Shown: positions 27,759 through 36,497 of the stretch, piece after piece
How the letters are laid out: each line of letters begins with the position of its first letter
Position numbering within the stretch: position 1 is the first letter of the stretch
From: Rhizobiaceae bacterium
Lineage (GTDB): Bacteria > Pseudomonadota > Alphaproteobacteria > Rhizobiales > Rhizobiaceae
Length of the DNA: 64,000 nucleotides
Direction of reading: 5' to 3'
Assembly: GCA_025698895.1 (NCBI GenBank)
Contig: JAILWO010000001.1
Coordinates: 1,275,001 to 1,339,000, forward strand
The notes under the pieces: generated by a model
The model's database searches: none
What the model was told of the DNA's origin: nothing
The model's input: only the letters and a program-made list of their open reading frames with translations
Translations under genes and position numbers: made by a program

Positions 27759-28748
27759 TCACATCTCGACGACGACGCGGCCCCTGATCTTGCCGTCGAC
27801 GATGTCGGTGGCCGCCCTGATGATGTCGTCGAAGCCGATTGTTCTGGACAGCGTTGCCAGCTTGGCGTGGTCGAGATCCGTCGCGATGCGCCGCCACGCT
27901 TCCAGCCTGAGAGCCTTTGGCGCCATCACCGAATCGATGCCGAGCAGCGACACACCGCGCAGGATGAACGGCGCGACGGAGGACGGCAGGTCCATGCCCT
28001 GCGCCAGGCCGCAGGCCGCGACCGCGCCGCCATAGGAGGTCATCGAAAGGACGTTGGCCAGCGTGTGGCTGCCGACCGCGTCGACGCCGCCTGCCCAGCG
28101 TTCCTTGCCCAGCGGCTTCGCAGGCGCCGAAAGCTCTGCCCTGTCGATGATCTCGGTCGCGCCGAGATCCTTCAGGAAATCCTCCTCGATGGTGCGGCCC
28201 GTCGAAGCGATGACGTGGTAACCGAGTCGCGACAGGACCGAGATCGCGACCGATCCCACTCCGCCCGCCGCGCCTGTGACCACGATCGGGCCGCGCTGAG
28301 GCACGATGCCATGCCGCTCGAGCGCCATGACCGACAGCATGGCGGTGTAGCCGGCCGTGCCGACCGCCATCGCGTCGCGCGCGCTCATGCCTTGCGGCAG
28401 CGGCACCAACCAGTCGCCCCTGACCCTGGCCTTCGCGGCATAGGCGCCGTGATGGGTCTCGCCGACCCCCCAGCCGTTGAGCACCACCCTGTCGCCGGCC
28501 TTCCAGTCGGGATGGCGGGACTCGGTGACTGTGCCGGCGAAGTCGATCCCGGGCACGAGCGGGAATTTTCGTACCACGGGCGCCTTGCCGGTGATGGCCA
28601 GCCCGTCCTTGTAGTTGACCGTCGTCGCCTCGACCGCGATGGTCACATCGCCTTCCATCAGCTCGGCTTCCGTCATCTCGCCGACCGCGACCGACTGCTT
28701 CTTGTCCTCGTCACGTGTGATGATGATCGCCTTGAAGCTCTCCGACAT
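27759..28748 (-). CDS. acuI: Acryloyl-CoA reductase AcuI-type quinone oxidoreductase
   Basis: 329 residues. Medium-chain dehydrogenase fold of the YhdH/AcuI subgroup: catalytic-region motif [20 protein letters not shown], the loop [13 protein letters not shown], and the NADPH-binding [10 protein letters not shown]. No structural zinc cysteines are present, consistent with this subgroup. AcuI enzymes reduce acryloyl-CoA to propionyl-CoA, as in DMSP or 3-hydroxypropionate breakdown. No other acu or dmd gene is visible nearby, so the physiological substrate is unproven. It lies downstream of lspA on the same strand with 27 bases between them. Confidence 0.85.
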   Translation of the reverse strand: MSESFKAIIITRDEDKKQSVAVGEMTEAELMEGDVTIAVEATTVNYKDGLAITGKAPVVRKFPLVPGIDFAGTVTESRHPDWKAGDRVVLNGWGVGETHHGAYAAKARVRGDWLVPLPQGMSARDAMAVGTAGYTAMLSVMALERHGIVPQRGPIVVTGAAGGVGSVAISVLSRLGYHVIASTGRTIEEDFLKDLGATEIIDRAELSAPAKPLGKERWAGGVDAVGSHTLANVLSMTSYGGAVAACGLAQGMDLPSSVAPFILRGVSLLGIDSVMAPKALRLEAWRRIATDLDHAKLATLSRTIGFDDIIRAATDIVDGKIRGRVVVEM

Positions 28749-28775
28749 GGTCGTCTCCCGGTGTGTCTGCCTCGG

Positions 28776-29276
28776 TCAGTTCGAATCACGGCTGGTTTGC
28801 GCCTTCGCGCGCCGGTCGGCCAGCCAGGAAAGCAATTCCTGAAGGATGACCAGACCCGCACCGACAGTGATGAAGGCGTCGGCCAGGTTGAAGATGGCAA
28901 ACGACCATGTGCCGACGTGGAACAGGAAATAGTCTATGACGTAGCCAAGGCTCGCGCGATCGATGAGATTGCCGGCCGCACCGCCGAGGATCAGCGCGAA
29001 GCCCAGGCGCGCGATCCATTGCGTGGCGGGCGCGCGCCAGGCCAGCCACGCAATGAACCCAACGACGGCGATCATCAGCAGGATCAGCGCCGCGCCCCCG
29101 CCGGCCAGCATGGAAAACGCTATCCCGTCATTATGAGCCCTGAACAGGGCGAAGAAAGGCAACAGGTCGATGCGCTCGTGAAGCACCATGTTCGCCTCGA
29201 CCCAGTGCTTCGACCACTGGTCGAGCGCGGCGGAGACGACGACGATCGCCGCCAGTCCGAACAGGCCAAGCCTCAT
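28776..29276 (-). CDS. lspA: Lipoprotein signal peptidase LspA
   Basis: 166 residues from ATG 29274-29276. Four membrane helices and the two catalytic aspartates of the family: GGAAGNLIDR and FNLADAFITVG. It removes signal peptides from prolipoproteins in the inner membrane; the L,D-transpeptidase at 8887 is a probable client by its lipobox. The start codon overlaps the stop of the upstream methyltransferase gene in an ATGA (29273-29276), which indicates translational coupling. Confidence 0.97.
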   Translation of the reverse strand: MRLGLFGLAAIVVVSAALDQWSKHWVEANMVLHERIDLLPFFALFRAHNDGIAFSMLAGGGAALILLMIAVVGFIAWLAWRAPATQWIARLGFALILGGAAGNLIDRASLGYVIDYFLFHVGTWSFAIFNLADAFITVGAGLVILQELLSWLADRRAKAQTSRDSN

Positions 29277-30130
29277 CGCTCCACCTCCGGCATGACCAGA
29301 GCCTTGCGGCGGATCTCGAAGAGCATGACACCCGTCGCGACCGCGAGATTGAGCGAATCGGCCCGGCCCGCCTGCGGGATCAGGACCAGCCGGTCGCAGG
29401 CTTCGGTGATGGCATCCGGGAGCCCCTGCTGCTCGTTGCCCATCACCAGCAGCACCGGCTGCCCCGAATAATCGACCGAGCGATAGTCGACCGCGCCTTT
29501 CAGATGCGTGCCGACCACGAGCCCGGCGAACTGCCGGCGCCATTCCAGGAAGGCGTCGGTGCTCGCGCGCACCACCGGCACGGCGAAGATCGAACCCATC
29601 GTGGCGCGCACCGTCTCGATGGCGAACGGGTCGGTGGAATCTCCCACGAGGATGACGCCCTTTGCTCCGACCGCGTCGACGGTTCGGATGACGGTGCCGA
29701 GATTGCCGGGATCGCGCACCCGGTCGAGCGCGACCCACACCTCGTCGTCGGCCGGCCGCACCTGGTTGAGCGGGCGCGTCTGCTGGGTGAAAACGCCAAC
29801 CACCATTTGCGGATTGTCGCGGCGGGTGATGGCAGCCAGCACCTTCTCGCTGACCTCCAGCACGTCGCCGCCGGCCGCGACCACGCGGGACGCCGCCTTT
29901 TCGACCGCCGGGTTGCCACGACCCGCCTTGGCGTGGACAAGGGTGCGGATCGTCCAGCCGAGGTTGAGTGCGTCGATGACGAGCTTCAGCCCCTCGGCCA
30001 CGAACGCGCCCTGCTGGTCGCGGAACTTCTTCATGGCCAGCGCACGAATGTCCTTGACCAGCGGATTGGCAAGGCTCGTCACCGCGCGCACACGCCCCGG
30101 CGCGCGCGTTTGCGTCCTTGCCGTGCTCAT
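29273..30130 (-). CDS. TrmH/SpoU family RNA 2'-O-methyltransferase
   Basis: 285 residues from ATG 30128-30130. The N-terminal substrate-binding domain (SLANPLVKDIRALAMKKFRD) is followed by the SPOUT knot with the three family motifs: VRDPGNLGTVIRT, MGNEQQGLP, and IPQAGRADSLNLAVATGVML. It methylates ribose 2'-OH in rRNA or tRNA using SAM; the target nucleotide is unknown. It is sandwiched by four-base ATGA overlaps with the SAM methyltransferase gene upstream and lspA downstream, so the three are surely one operon. Confidence 0.92.
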   Translation of the reverse strand: MSTARTQTRAPGRVRAVTSLANPLVKDIRALAMKKFRDQQGAFVAEGLKLVIDALNLGWTIRTLVHAKAGRGNPAVEKAASRVVAAGGDVLEVSEKVLAAITRRDNPQMVVGVFTQQTRPLNQVRPADDEVWVALDRVRDPGNLGTVIRTVDAVGAKGVILVGDSTDPFAIETVRATMGSIFAVPVVRASTDAFLEWRRQFAGLVVGTHLKGAVDYRSVDYSGQPVLLVMGNEQQGLPDAITEACDRLVLIPQAGRADSLNLAVATGVMLFEIRRKALVMPEVER

Positions 30131-31152
30131 GGACTGACGACCCAGCGCGAGAACAGCGAAGTCGACAAGGCGCGCCCCGCGCTCTCCTCGCGGATGACGA
30201 GTTCGCCCGATTCGACCTTGCCGCCCATGCCCGCGAACGCATCGCGCATCAGCGCGTGGATGGCGAAGAAGGATGCGCGGATCGAATAGGCGGTCAACAC
30301 GATCGCGAGCGGTTTCTCCGTCAGGATCGAGCGGCAGGTCTCGACCAGCGCCGGCAGGTCGTCGAAGAGTTGCCAGACCTCTCCCTTGGGACCGCGGCCA
30401 TAGGCGGGCGGATCGAGCAGTATGATGTCGTAGCGGCTGTCGCGGCGAGCCTCGCGTTCGGCGAATTTCACCGCATCGTCGCATATCCAGCGGACAGGTC
30501 GGTCGGCGAGTCCCGCCACCTCCTGGTTCTCGCGCGCCCAGCCGATCGCCTTTTTCGAGGCGTCGACATGCGTCACCTGAGCACCGGCACGCGCCGCCAG
30601 CAGCGAGGCCAGTCCGGTATAGCCGAAAAGGTTGAGCACCTTGACCGGCCGACCGGCCGAGCGGATCAGACCTTCCATGTGCGCCCAGTGCGGCGCCTGC
30701 TCGGGAAACACGCCGACATGGCGAAACGAGGTGAAACGGCCGAGATAGGACAGGCCGTCATGCGCCATCGGCCATGTCTCACCGAGCGGCGTGTCCGGAA
30801 ACCGCCAGCGTCCGAGGCCTTCCTCTTCGGTGTCGCCGGTGAAGATGGCGTCCACCCTGGCCCATTCGGCTTCGGGAAGCGCCGGCCGCCAGATCGCCTG
30901 GCCCTCGGGCCGCACGATACGATATGGCCCGTAGCGCTCGAGCTTGGCGCCATCGCCCGAATCGATCAGGGCATAATCGGGACCCGGCTCGACCCGAAGG
31001 ATCAGTGGCACGGCCTCGTCGGGAAGAGCGCCGCTTCGCCGGGGGGGACGGGACCGGTGTTCGGCTGGTGCCGGATCGGCTTCCCGCCCGGCCTTCGGCG
31101 AGGCCGGAACCGGGCCGCGTCGGTCGGAAAATCTGGGGCGAGGGCGGCTCAT
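30127..31152 (-). CDS. Class I SAM-dependent rRNA methyltransferase (RlmI/RlmL-like)
   Basis: 341 residues from ATG 31150-31152. The N-terminus is basic and disordered (about 45 residues). The catalytic domain shows the SAM-binding motif VLNLFGYTGLASLLAARAG, the acidic HVDASKKAI, and the motif IV block ILLDPPAYGRGPKGEVW. This DPP-type motif fits m5C or m2G methyltransferases acting on 23S rRNA. The exact target is unknown. It is the first gene of an overlapping operon with the TrmH-like gene and lspA. Confidence 0.88.
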   Translation of the reverse strand: MSRPRPRFSDRRGPVPASPKAGREADPAPAEHRSRPPRRSGALPDEAVPLILRVEPGPDYALIDSGDGAKLERYGPYRIVRPEGQAIWRPALPEAEWARVDAIFTGDTEEEGLGRWRFPDTPLGETWPMAHDGLSYLGRFTSFRHVGVFPEQAPHWAHMEGLIRSAGRPVKVLNLFGYTGLASLLAARAGAQVTHVDASKKAIGWARENQEVAGLADRPVRWICDDAVKFAEREARRDSRYDIILLDPPAYGRGPKGEVWQLFDDLPALVETCRSILTEKPLAIVLTAYSIRASFFAIHALMRDAFAGMGGKVESGELVIREESAGRALSTSLFSRWVVSP

Positions 31153-31199
31153 CGCGGCGCTTCTGCCACAGGGGCCGAGGGCGCGCAACAAAGCCGGGC

Positions 31200-32162
31200 T
31201 TAGCCTTTCAGCTTGCGCCACACCGCAATGCCGGCCGCGAGATCCTCCAGTGCAGCACCGGCTGATTTGAACAGGGTGATTTCCCTGTCGTCGCGCCGTC
31301 CCGGATGATCTCCGGAGCACAGTTCCTTCAGATCGGCCAGCAGGTCGGCATGTTCTATCGTTCCGTCGCGCAGGGGCTGGACGATGTCGCCGGCTTCCTT
31401 GACGATGCTTTCGCGGACATCGACGAAGATGCCGGCGCGCGTCACGGCATCATTGTCGGCCTCGCGTAGGTCCGGCCTGAACCCGCCGACCAGGTCCACG
31501 TGGACGCCGTCGGGCAGCAATTCGCCCCTGACCAGCGGATCGGGTGAAATCGTCGCCGAGGTCACGACATCCGCCCAGCCGAGCGCATCGTCCACTGTCT
31601 GCACGGCTTCGGCCTCGTAGCCTTCGGCCGAAAGGTCCATCGCGAGCTTCTGGGCCTTCGCCCATGTCCGGTTCCAGACCCTGATTTCCCGGATCGGCCG
31701 CACCGCCGCATGGGCTCTCGCCAGGAAGGGCGCCAGCGCGCCGGCGCCCAGCACGAGGAGCCGCGAGGCATCCTTGCGGGCGAGATAGGTCGCGGCCAGC
31801 GCCGAAGCGGCGGCCGTCCGCCACAATGTCAGCCTCTGCCCGTCGATCAGCGCCAGTGGCTCGCCTGTGCGACCGTCGGTCAGGAGATAGACACCCATGA
31901 CCGCCGGTTTGCCGACGGCGTTGTTGTCGGGCGAGACCGTCACGATCTTGACGCCGGTGAAGCCGTCATTGGTGCGGTTGTTGAGGAAATCGGTCCAGGC
32001 AGGCATCAGAAGCAGCGTCGAGGCTGCTCCCTCTGGCCGGTCGATCGTGTGATGATGCCGCACCGGGGAGACGGCGCCGGCACGGAAGGCCTCTCGCAGC
32101 GTCTCGACCAGGCCCGGGAAGTCGAGCGCGCGATCCACCTCTTCCGCGGAGATGTTCAGCAT
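31200..32162 (-). CDS. Ornithine cyclodeaminase/mu-crystallin family protein
   Basis: 320 residues from ATG 32160-32162. The fold is the ornithine cyclodeaminase type: FTGVKIVT with the substrate lysine, the conserved GRTGEPLALIDGQRLTLWRT, NAD-binding LVLGAGALAPFLARA, and a catalytic Asp region in GGFRPDLREAD. The family includes ornithine cyclodeaminases, alanine dehydrogenases and ketimine reductases, and sequence alone does not separate them. It lies 7 bases after LapA on the same strand. In many rhizobia the ihfB-lapA pair is followed by trpF; that gene is absent here. Confidence 0.85.
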   Translation of the reverse strand: MLNISAEEVDRALDFPGLVETLREAFRAGAVSPVRHHHTIDRPEGAASTLLLMPAWTDFLNNRTNDGFTGVKIVTVSPDNNAVGKPAVMGVYLLTDGRTGEPLALIDGQRLTLWRTAAASALAATYLARKDASRLLVLGAGALAPFLARAHAAVRPIREIRVWNRTWAKAQKLAMDLSAEGYEAEAVQTVDDALGWADVVTSATISPDPLVRGELLPDGVHVDLVGGFRPDLREADNDAVTRAGIFVDVRESIVKEAGDIVQPLRDGTIEHADLLADLKELCSGDHPGRRDDREITLFKSAGAALEDLAAGIAVWRKLKG

Positions 32163-32169
32163 CGGGAGA

Positions 32170-32502
32170 TCATGATCGCGGTCCGGCGAGGGCGGGCCGG
32201 TCGCGTGCCGCACCGGTTGGCGACGTGTCGCGCTGGACCGGGCGGATATCCGCCGACCGCCGGCGTGCCTGCTTTCTGTAGCGGCCCTGCTTCAGCCAGG
32301 TTGTCACGCTTCCCGCCACCAGGCCGACCGCGACCGAGGCGAAGATGACGACGAAGAGCGGCATGGACGCGCTCAGCGCCGGATTGCCGGGATTGAACGG
32401 ATCGATCGTGACCGTCACCGGCCCGCGATTGGCGACTGCCAGCGCGATCAGCACGATGGCGAGCGGCAGCACGATGAGGACGGTGACGAGACGGCTGAAC
32501 AT
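32170..32502 (-). CDS. LapA domain (DUF1049) membrane protein
   Basis: 110 residues. Two membrane helices at about 4-24 and 47-67 separated by TVTIDPFNPGNPALSASM, then a basic, Arg-rich cytoplasmic tail. This is the LapA/DUF1049 arrangement; E. coli LapA works with LapB in regulating LPS synthesis, but the role in rhizobia is not established. It lies 28 bases after ihfB on the same strand, its usual place in this lineage. Confidence 0.85.
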   Translation of the reverse strand: MFSRLVTVLIVLPLAIVLIALAVANRGPVTVTIDPFNPGNPALSASMPLFVVIFASVAVGLVAGSVTTWLKQGRYRKQARRRSADIRPVQRDTSPTGAARDRPALAGPRS

Positions 32503-32530
32503 GGCGGTCTGTGCTTCGAGGAAGGGCAGG

Positions 32531-32821
32531 TCAGGCCCGGTTGTCGGCGTTGAGCCTTTCGCGCAGATCCTTGCCGGTCTTGAAGAAGGGAACCCACTTT
32601 TCCTCGACCTCGACCGCCTCGCCGGTGCGCGGGTTACGACCCGTCCTTGCGGGCCGGTTCTTGACCGAGAACGCCCCGAACCCGCGCAGCTCGACCCGAT
32701 TGCCCTGCGCGAGCGCTTCCGAAATTTCCTCCAGCATCGCGTTCACGATGTTCTCGACGTCGCGCAAAAACAGGTGCGGATTGCGATTGGAGATGACCTG
32801 AACCAGTTCCGACTTGATCAC
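32531..32821 (-). CDS. ihfB: Integration host factor subunit beta
   Basis: 96 residues, the standard size. HU/IHF fold with MIKSELV at the start, [22 protein letters not shown] forming the DNA-inserting beta arm with its proline, and a helical C-terminus. The LFLRD and [10 protein letters not shown] segments place it with IhfB rather than HU. With IhfA it bends DNA sharply and assists sigma-54 promoters; rpoN is 4 kb away. The leader contains an 8-bp inverted repeat 76 bases upstream of the start. Confidence 0.96.
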   Translation of the reverse strand: MIKSELVQVISNRNPHLFLRDVENIVNAMLEEISEALAQGNRVELRGFGAFSVKNRPARTGRNPRTGEAVEVEEKWVPFFKTGKDLRERLNADNRA

Positions 32822-32896
32822 TGGATGCCCCTCGTTGTCCTTTTTTGGTTTTCGAAGCGCCCGCCCGCGCAGTCACCGGTAGATCTTTGCGATCCG

Positions 32897-32921
32897 CCTG
32901 AAATCTCGAAAGAATTTCAGG
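32897..32921. repeat. Inverted repeat CCTGAAAT/ATTTCAGG in the sppA-ihfB gap
   Basis: An 8-bp perfect inverted repeat around a 9-base centre, lying between the sppA stop (32936) and the ihfB start (32821). No T-run follows on either strand, so it is not a standard terminator. It could be an operator or a leader hairpin of ihfB. Confidence 0.5.
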
Positions 32922-32935
32922 TTCCCCGCCGGCTC

Positions 32936-33904
32936 TCACGTCCCTGTTTCAGGTTGCCAGACCGACAGAAGGCCGTCAAGGAAGATACGGTCGGCACCCG
33001 AATTGCCCATCAGGCCGCGCATGTTGGCGGGGAGGCCGAACGCCTCCATCAGCGCGCCGGCCGCCGACCCCAGAAGCAGCGCCCCGACGCCCGTCGGCCG
33101 ATCCTTCCACTCGATGATCTCCAGGCCCTCGTCGACGCCCTTGCTGGTCAGCCAGGCCTTCGCCTCCAGTTCGCCGCCAAGCTCGTCCACCAGTTTGCGC
33201 TCGAGCGCCTGGCGACCGGTGAAGATCGACCCGTCGGCCAACCGCTCCACCTCCGCGCGGTCAAGCGGACGGCGCTCGTCGACAAGTCCGATGAACCAGT
33301 CATAGGAATCCAGGATCATGCGCGAGATCATGGTGCGCTCCTCGTCGGTCGTCGGCGTGAACGGCGACGGCTCCGCCTTGAGCGGCGATGACTTCACCGA
33401 TTCCATCTTCACGCCGATATAGTCCATCAGCGCGGTCACGTCGGGAAACTGCACAAGCACGCCGATCGAGCCCACTATGGAGGATTTGCGCGCCACGATG
33501 TGGTCGGCGGCCGTTGCGACCATATAGCCGGCAGAGGCGGCGAGCGTGCCGACCTGTGCCACGACGGGCTTCTCCGCCGCGATCCGGCGCACGGACTCGA
33601 AAATCGCCTCGCCGCCTGCTGTCGTGCCGCCCGGCGAGTTGATCGAGATGATCACACCCTTGACGGCGCCGGACTCGCGCACGCGGTCCAGCCGCTCGAG
33701 CAGTTCGTCCTTTTCCGTGATCGTGCCGTCGATCTTGATCTTGGCGATGTGGCTTGCCGCCGCGCCGGAGAACCGGCCCTGCGTGCCCCACAGCGCCACG
33801 GAGATGATCGCCGCGGCGGCGATCATAATGGCGGCCACCCGCCAGAATGTCACTTTGCGCCGCAGACGGCGACGGTCGATCAGTTCGTCGGCCCTGGCTG
33901 CCAT
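32936..33904 (-). CDS. sppA: Signal peptide peptidase SppA
   Basis: 322 residues from ATG 33902-33904 with AAGGAAA upstream. A basic N-terminus and one membrane helix (about 20-40) anchor the protein in the inner membrane. The S49 peptidase domain has INSPGG, the nucleophile region LAASAGYM, SIVGSIGV, and the general-base lysine region in TGRQALERKLVDELGG. This is the short, single-domain form. It digests cleaved signal peptides in the membrane. Followed on the same strand by ihfB, an order common in Rhizobiales. Confidence 0.95.
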   Translation of the reverse strand: MAARADELIDRRRLRRKVTFWRVAAIMIAAAAIISVALWGTQGRFSGAAASHIAKIKIDGTITEKDELLERLDRVRESGAVKGVIISINSPGGTTAGGEAIFESVRRIAAEKPVVAQVGTLAASAGYMVATAADHIVARKSSIVGSIGVLVQFPDVTALMDYIGVKMESVKSSPLKAEPSPFTPTTDEERTMISRMILDSYDWFIGLVDERRPLDRAEVERLADGSIFTGRQALERKLVDELGGELEAKAWLTSKGVDEGLEIIEWKDRPTGVGALLLGSAAGALMEAFGLPANMRGLMGNSGADRIFLDGLLSVWQPETGT

Positions 33905-34353
33905 TGCCGGTTTTCCTTTCGAATGTGGATTGATCCACTGATGCTTTATGCGACGGGCGCTAGCGGTTGGTCCGACATTCGCATCCCGTCCACCTCTGTC
34001 GCGAGGGCAAATGCCGAAGACCATAGAACCACTGGCAAATCCATGTTTCTAGCGGAAACGTCAAATCGGCATTCGGACAACGTCGAACGGTCATCGAATG
34101 TCAAATCCGTTTCAGGAGCGGAGCCGAAGCCTCGCCGCTCAAGGCCGGCGACAGGCCATGCGCCTGCGGTTTGTTGTCGGCAAGCCCTTGGCGTTGCATC
34201 CAACAATAACCACAATAGCGTGGAAATCGGTATTGCCTCGAAAGCCGGGACGGCCGGATTTGCCGGCGCCGGCCTTCAACCCTACATTGGCGGAGAACGT
34301 CGTTGTGGCCGCGGGCCGACGGCACTGAACGAAACGGGCCGGCGGACCCTATC
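33905..34353. other. Gene-free divergent interval between sppA and lptC
   Basis: 449 bases without a convincing gene. The frames on the minus strand (up to 89 codons) have no family resemblance and irregular composition. It holds an inverted repeat GTGGAT-TG-ATCCAC at 33925-33938, 21 bases before the sppA start, which could be an operator. The rnd gene that precedes lptC in some rhizobia is not here. No clear promoter pair was found for lptC. Confidence 0.6.
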
Positions 34354-35040
34354 ATGAGCATGGACGCGAGCTTGAAGAGCCAGGGGCGAGACGTACGCGT
34401 CGGCGCGTCGGCTCGCGGCGATGACGCCTATCGGCGTGCGCAGCGCCATTCCTCGCGTGTGCGGGTCCTCAAATTCCTGGTTCCTTTGGTCGCGGCGGTC
34501 ATGGCGATCGGCTTCGCCGGCTATACCTGGCTTGCCACTCCTGGCGACATATCCGTCGACCTGGCCGGTTCCGGCATTCGCGACGGCAAGCTCGTCATGG
34601 CAAATCCCAAGCTCGAAGGGTTTACGCGAGACGATCTGCCCTACACCGTGTCAGCCGCGCGCGCCATTCAGGACATGAAGGGCGACGCGCCGGTCGTCCT
34701 GGAGGAAATCGATGCCCGCCTGCCGATCGACGCCGGCAATTGGGCTTCGGTCGACGCGCGGTCGGGCCTCTATGACGAGGCGGGCGGCAAGCTGGATATC
34801 ACCAGCGAGATGACCGTCACGACCACGGACGGCATGATCGCCCGTTTCCGCTCCGCCAGCATCGACATCGAGTCGGGCGGCCTGGTCACGTCCGATCCGG
34901 TCGACGTGACCATGTCGGATGCGCATATCGCGGCTGATTCGATGCGGGTCACCGAAAATGGAAAGGTGTTTGTCTTCGAGCGCCGCGTTAAGGTAACGAT
35001 GAACGCGCGTGCGACGAACCTGACCAGGGCGGACCAATGA
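34354..35040 (+). CDS. lptC: LPS export ABC transporter periplasmic protein LptC
   Basis: 228 residues from ATG 34354. A cytoplasmic N-terminus of about 40 residues, one membrane helix (about 42-62, FLVPLVAAVMAIGFAG), then a periplasmic beta-jellyroll (LptC/DUF1239). LptC relays LPS from the LptB2FG complex to LptA. The stop overlaps the lptA start (ATGA at 35037-35040). The order lptC-lptA-lptB-rpoN is the classical proteobacterial one and supports the call for a rapidly diverging family. Confidence 0.9.
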   Translation: MSMDASLKSQGRDVRVGASARGDDAYRRAQRHSSRVRVLKFLVPLVAAVMAIGFAGYTWLATPGDISVDLAGSGIRDGKLVMANPKLEGFTRDDLPYTVSAARAIQDMKGDAPVVLEEIDARLPIDAGNWASVDARSGLYDEAGGKLDITSEMTVTTTDGMIARFRSASIDIESGGLVTSDPVDVTMSDAHIAADSMRVTENGKVFVFERRVKVTMNARATNLTRADQ

Positions 35041-35594
35041 TGATTTCCAGTCGCCGGCGCGGGCCGGCTCTCCTCTCGACCGCGGTGCTGATCGGGCTTC
35101 TGAGCGTGTCTGGCGCCGCAGGCCAGCAGAACCAGCGCATGACGGGGCTGCAACTCGACGGCGACCAGCCGATTCAGATCGAGAGTGACCGGCTCGAGGT
35201 GCGCGAGAACGAGAACATCGCCATCTTCACCGGCAATGTGAACGTGGTCCAGGGACAGACCCAGCTCAAGGCGGGCCGCATGACCGTCTACTATTCGCCG
35301 AACGGCAACGGGACGGTGACGGGCGGCACGTCGAGCATTGAGCGGCTCGAAGTAGAGAACAAGGTTTATCTGCGCTCGGAGAACCAGGTCGCAACCGGCG
35401 ACAGCGGCACGTTCAACATGCTGACCGAAGAGATGGTCCTGCTGGGCAAGGAGGTCGTCCTCACGGAGGACGACAATATCGTCGTCGGATGCAAGCTGAC
35501 CGTCCACATGGCGACCGGCCAGGCCAGGCTCGATTCGTGCGAGGGTGGCCGTGTCAGGACGCTCCTGTCGCCGCAGTCCCGAAACAGCAATTAA
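35037..35594 (+). CDS. lptA: Lipopolysaccharide transport periplasmic protein LptA (OstA)
   Basis: 185 residues. Signal peptide over about residues 1-29 ending SGAAGQQN, then an OstA-like jellyroll: QPIQIESDRLEV, ENIAIFTGNVNVVQGQTQL, MTVYY, and a repeat of strands to the end. LptA polymerises or bridges the periplasm to carry LPS to LptD. The start ATGATG overlaps the lptC stop. lptB follows after 12 bases. A polar CEGGRVRTLL tail is typical of the rhizobial form. Confidence 0.93.
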   Translation: MMISSRRRGPALLSTAVLIGLLSVSGAAGQQNQRMTGLQLDGDQPIQIESDRLEVRENENIAIFTGNVNVVQGQTQLKAGRMTVYYSPNGNGTVTGGTSSIERLEVENKVYLRSENQVATGDSGTFNMLTEEMVLLGKEVVLTEDDNIVVGCKLTVHMATGQARLDSCEGGRVRTLLSPQSRNSN

Positions 35595-35606
35595 GGCCCG
35601 CCCGAT

Positions 35607-36407
35607 TTGTCGTTGCTGACCCGCATCAGGGGCAAAGGGGGCGTGGCCGGTGCGACGCGATCGGAAGCCGATCTAGAGCGCCTGCGCGGCACGCTGATCG
35701 CCCGCGGGCTGACAAAGAGCTACAAGGGCCGCCAGGTCGTCAGCGGCGTGTCGATGGGCGTGCGCGCCGGAGAGGCGGTCGGTCTGCTAGGCCCCAACGG
35801 CGCCGGCAAGACGACCTGCTTCTACATGGTCACCGGCCTCGTGCCGGTCGACCAGGGGCGCATCGAGATCGACGGCTATGACGTGACCGGCATGCCGATG
35901 TATCGCCGCGCGCGGCTCGGTGTCGGATACTTGCCTCAGGAAGCCTCGATCTTTCGGGGGCTGAGCGTGGAGGGCAATATTCGCGCGGTGCTCGAAATGA
36001 GCGAGAAGAGCGGCAAGGAGCGCGAACGGCGCCTCGATTCACTCCTGGAAGAGTTCAACATCGCCCATCTGCGCAAGTCCGCCTCGATCGCGCTGTCCGG
36101 CGGCGAGCGGCGGCGGCTGGAAATCGCGCGCGCCCTGGCGAGCAACCCGAAATTCATGCTGCTCGACGAACCCTTCGCCGGCATCGACCCGATCGCGGTG
36201 GCCGACATTCAGCAACTCGTGCGCCACCTGACCGCCCGCGGCATCGGAGTGCTGGTCACCGATCACAATGTGCGCGAGACACTCGGCCTGATCGACCGCG
36301 CCTACATCATCCATGCCGGCCAGGTGCTGACCCATGGCCGGCCTGCTGAAATCATCGCCAATCCGGACGTCCGCCGCCTGTATCTGGGTGACACGTTCAC
36401 CCTTTAG
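35607..36407 (+). CDS. lptB: LPS export ABC transporter ATP-binding protein LptB
   Basis: 266 residues. The start is taken as TTG 35607 (AAGG about 12 bases upstream); a GTG at 35643 is the alternative. Walker [11 protein letters not shown]-loop [13 protein letters not shown], signature LSGGERRR, Walker [14 protein letters not shown], and switch [10 protein letters not shown] are all present, in the characteristic LptB form. It powers extraction of LPS from the inner membrane with LptF and LptG, which are not in this window. Third gene of the lpt operon, followed by rpoN. Confidence 0.95.
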   Translation: MSLLTRIRGKGGVAGATRSEADLERLRGTLIARGLTKSYKGRQVVSGVSMGVRAGEAVGLLGPNGAGKTTCFYMVTGLVPVDQGRIEIDGYDVTGMPMYRRARLGVGYLPQEASIFRGLSVEGNIRAVLEMSEKSGKERERRLDSLLEEFNIAHLRKSASIALSGGERRRLEIARALASNPKFMLLDEPFAGIDPIAVADIQQLVRHLTARGIGVLVTDHNVRETLGLIDRAYIIHAGQVLTHGRPAEIIANPDVRRLYLGDTFTL

Positions 36408-36429
36408 GCATCACGAAGGCCATTCCGGC

Positions 36430-36458
36430 TTGACATGCAAGAGCCGGGCCAGTTTTGA
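36430..36458 (+). promoter_or_regulatory. Possible promoter for rpoN
   Basis: TTGACA at 36430-36435, 17 bases, then TTTTGA at 36453-36458, located between the lptB stop and the rpoN start. The -35 is perfect and the -10 weak. It may give rpoN a transcript independent of the lpt operon. Confidence 0.4.
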
Positions 36459-36497
36459 TGCCAAGGACGGGAGCGGCGCGCAGCGCCCTCTTCGGGT

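Noticed and set aside
33946-34361. Minus-strand frames of 86 and 89 codons between sppA and lptC
   Set aside because: They overlap each other, lack a ribosome-binding site and have irregular composition. I treat the interval as non-coding.
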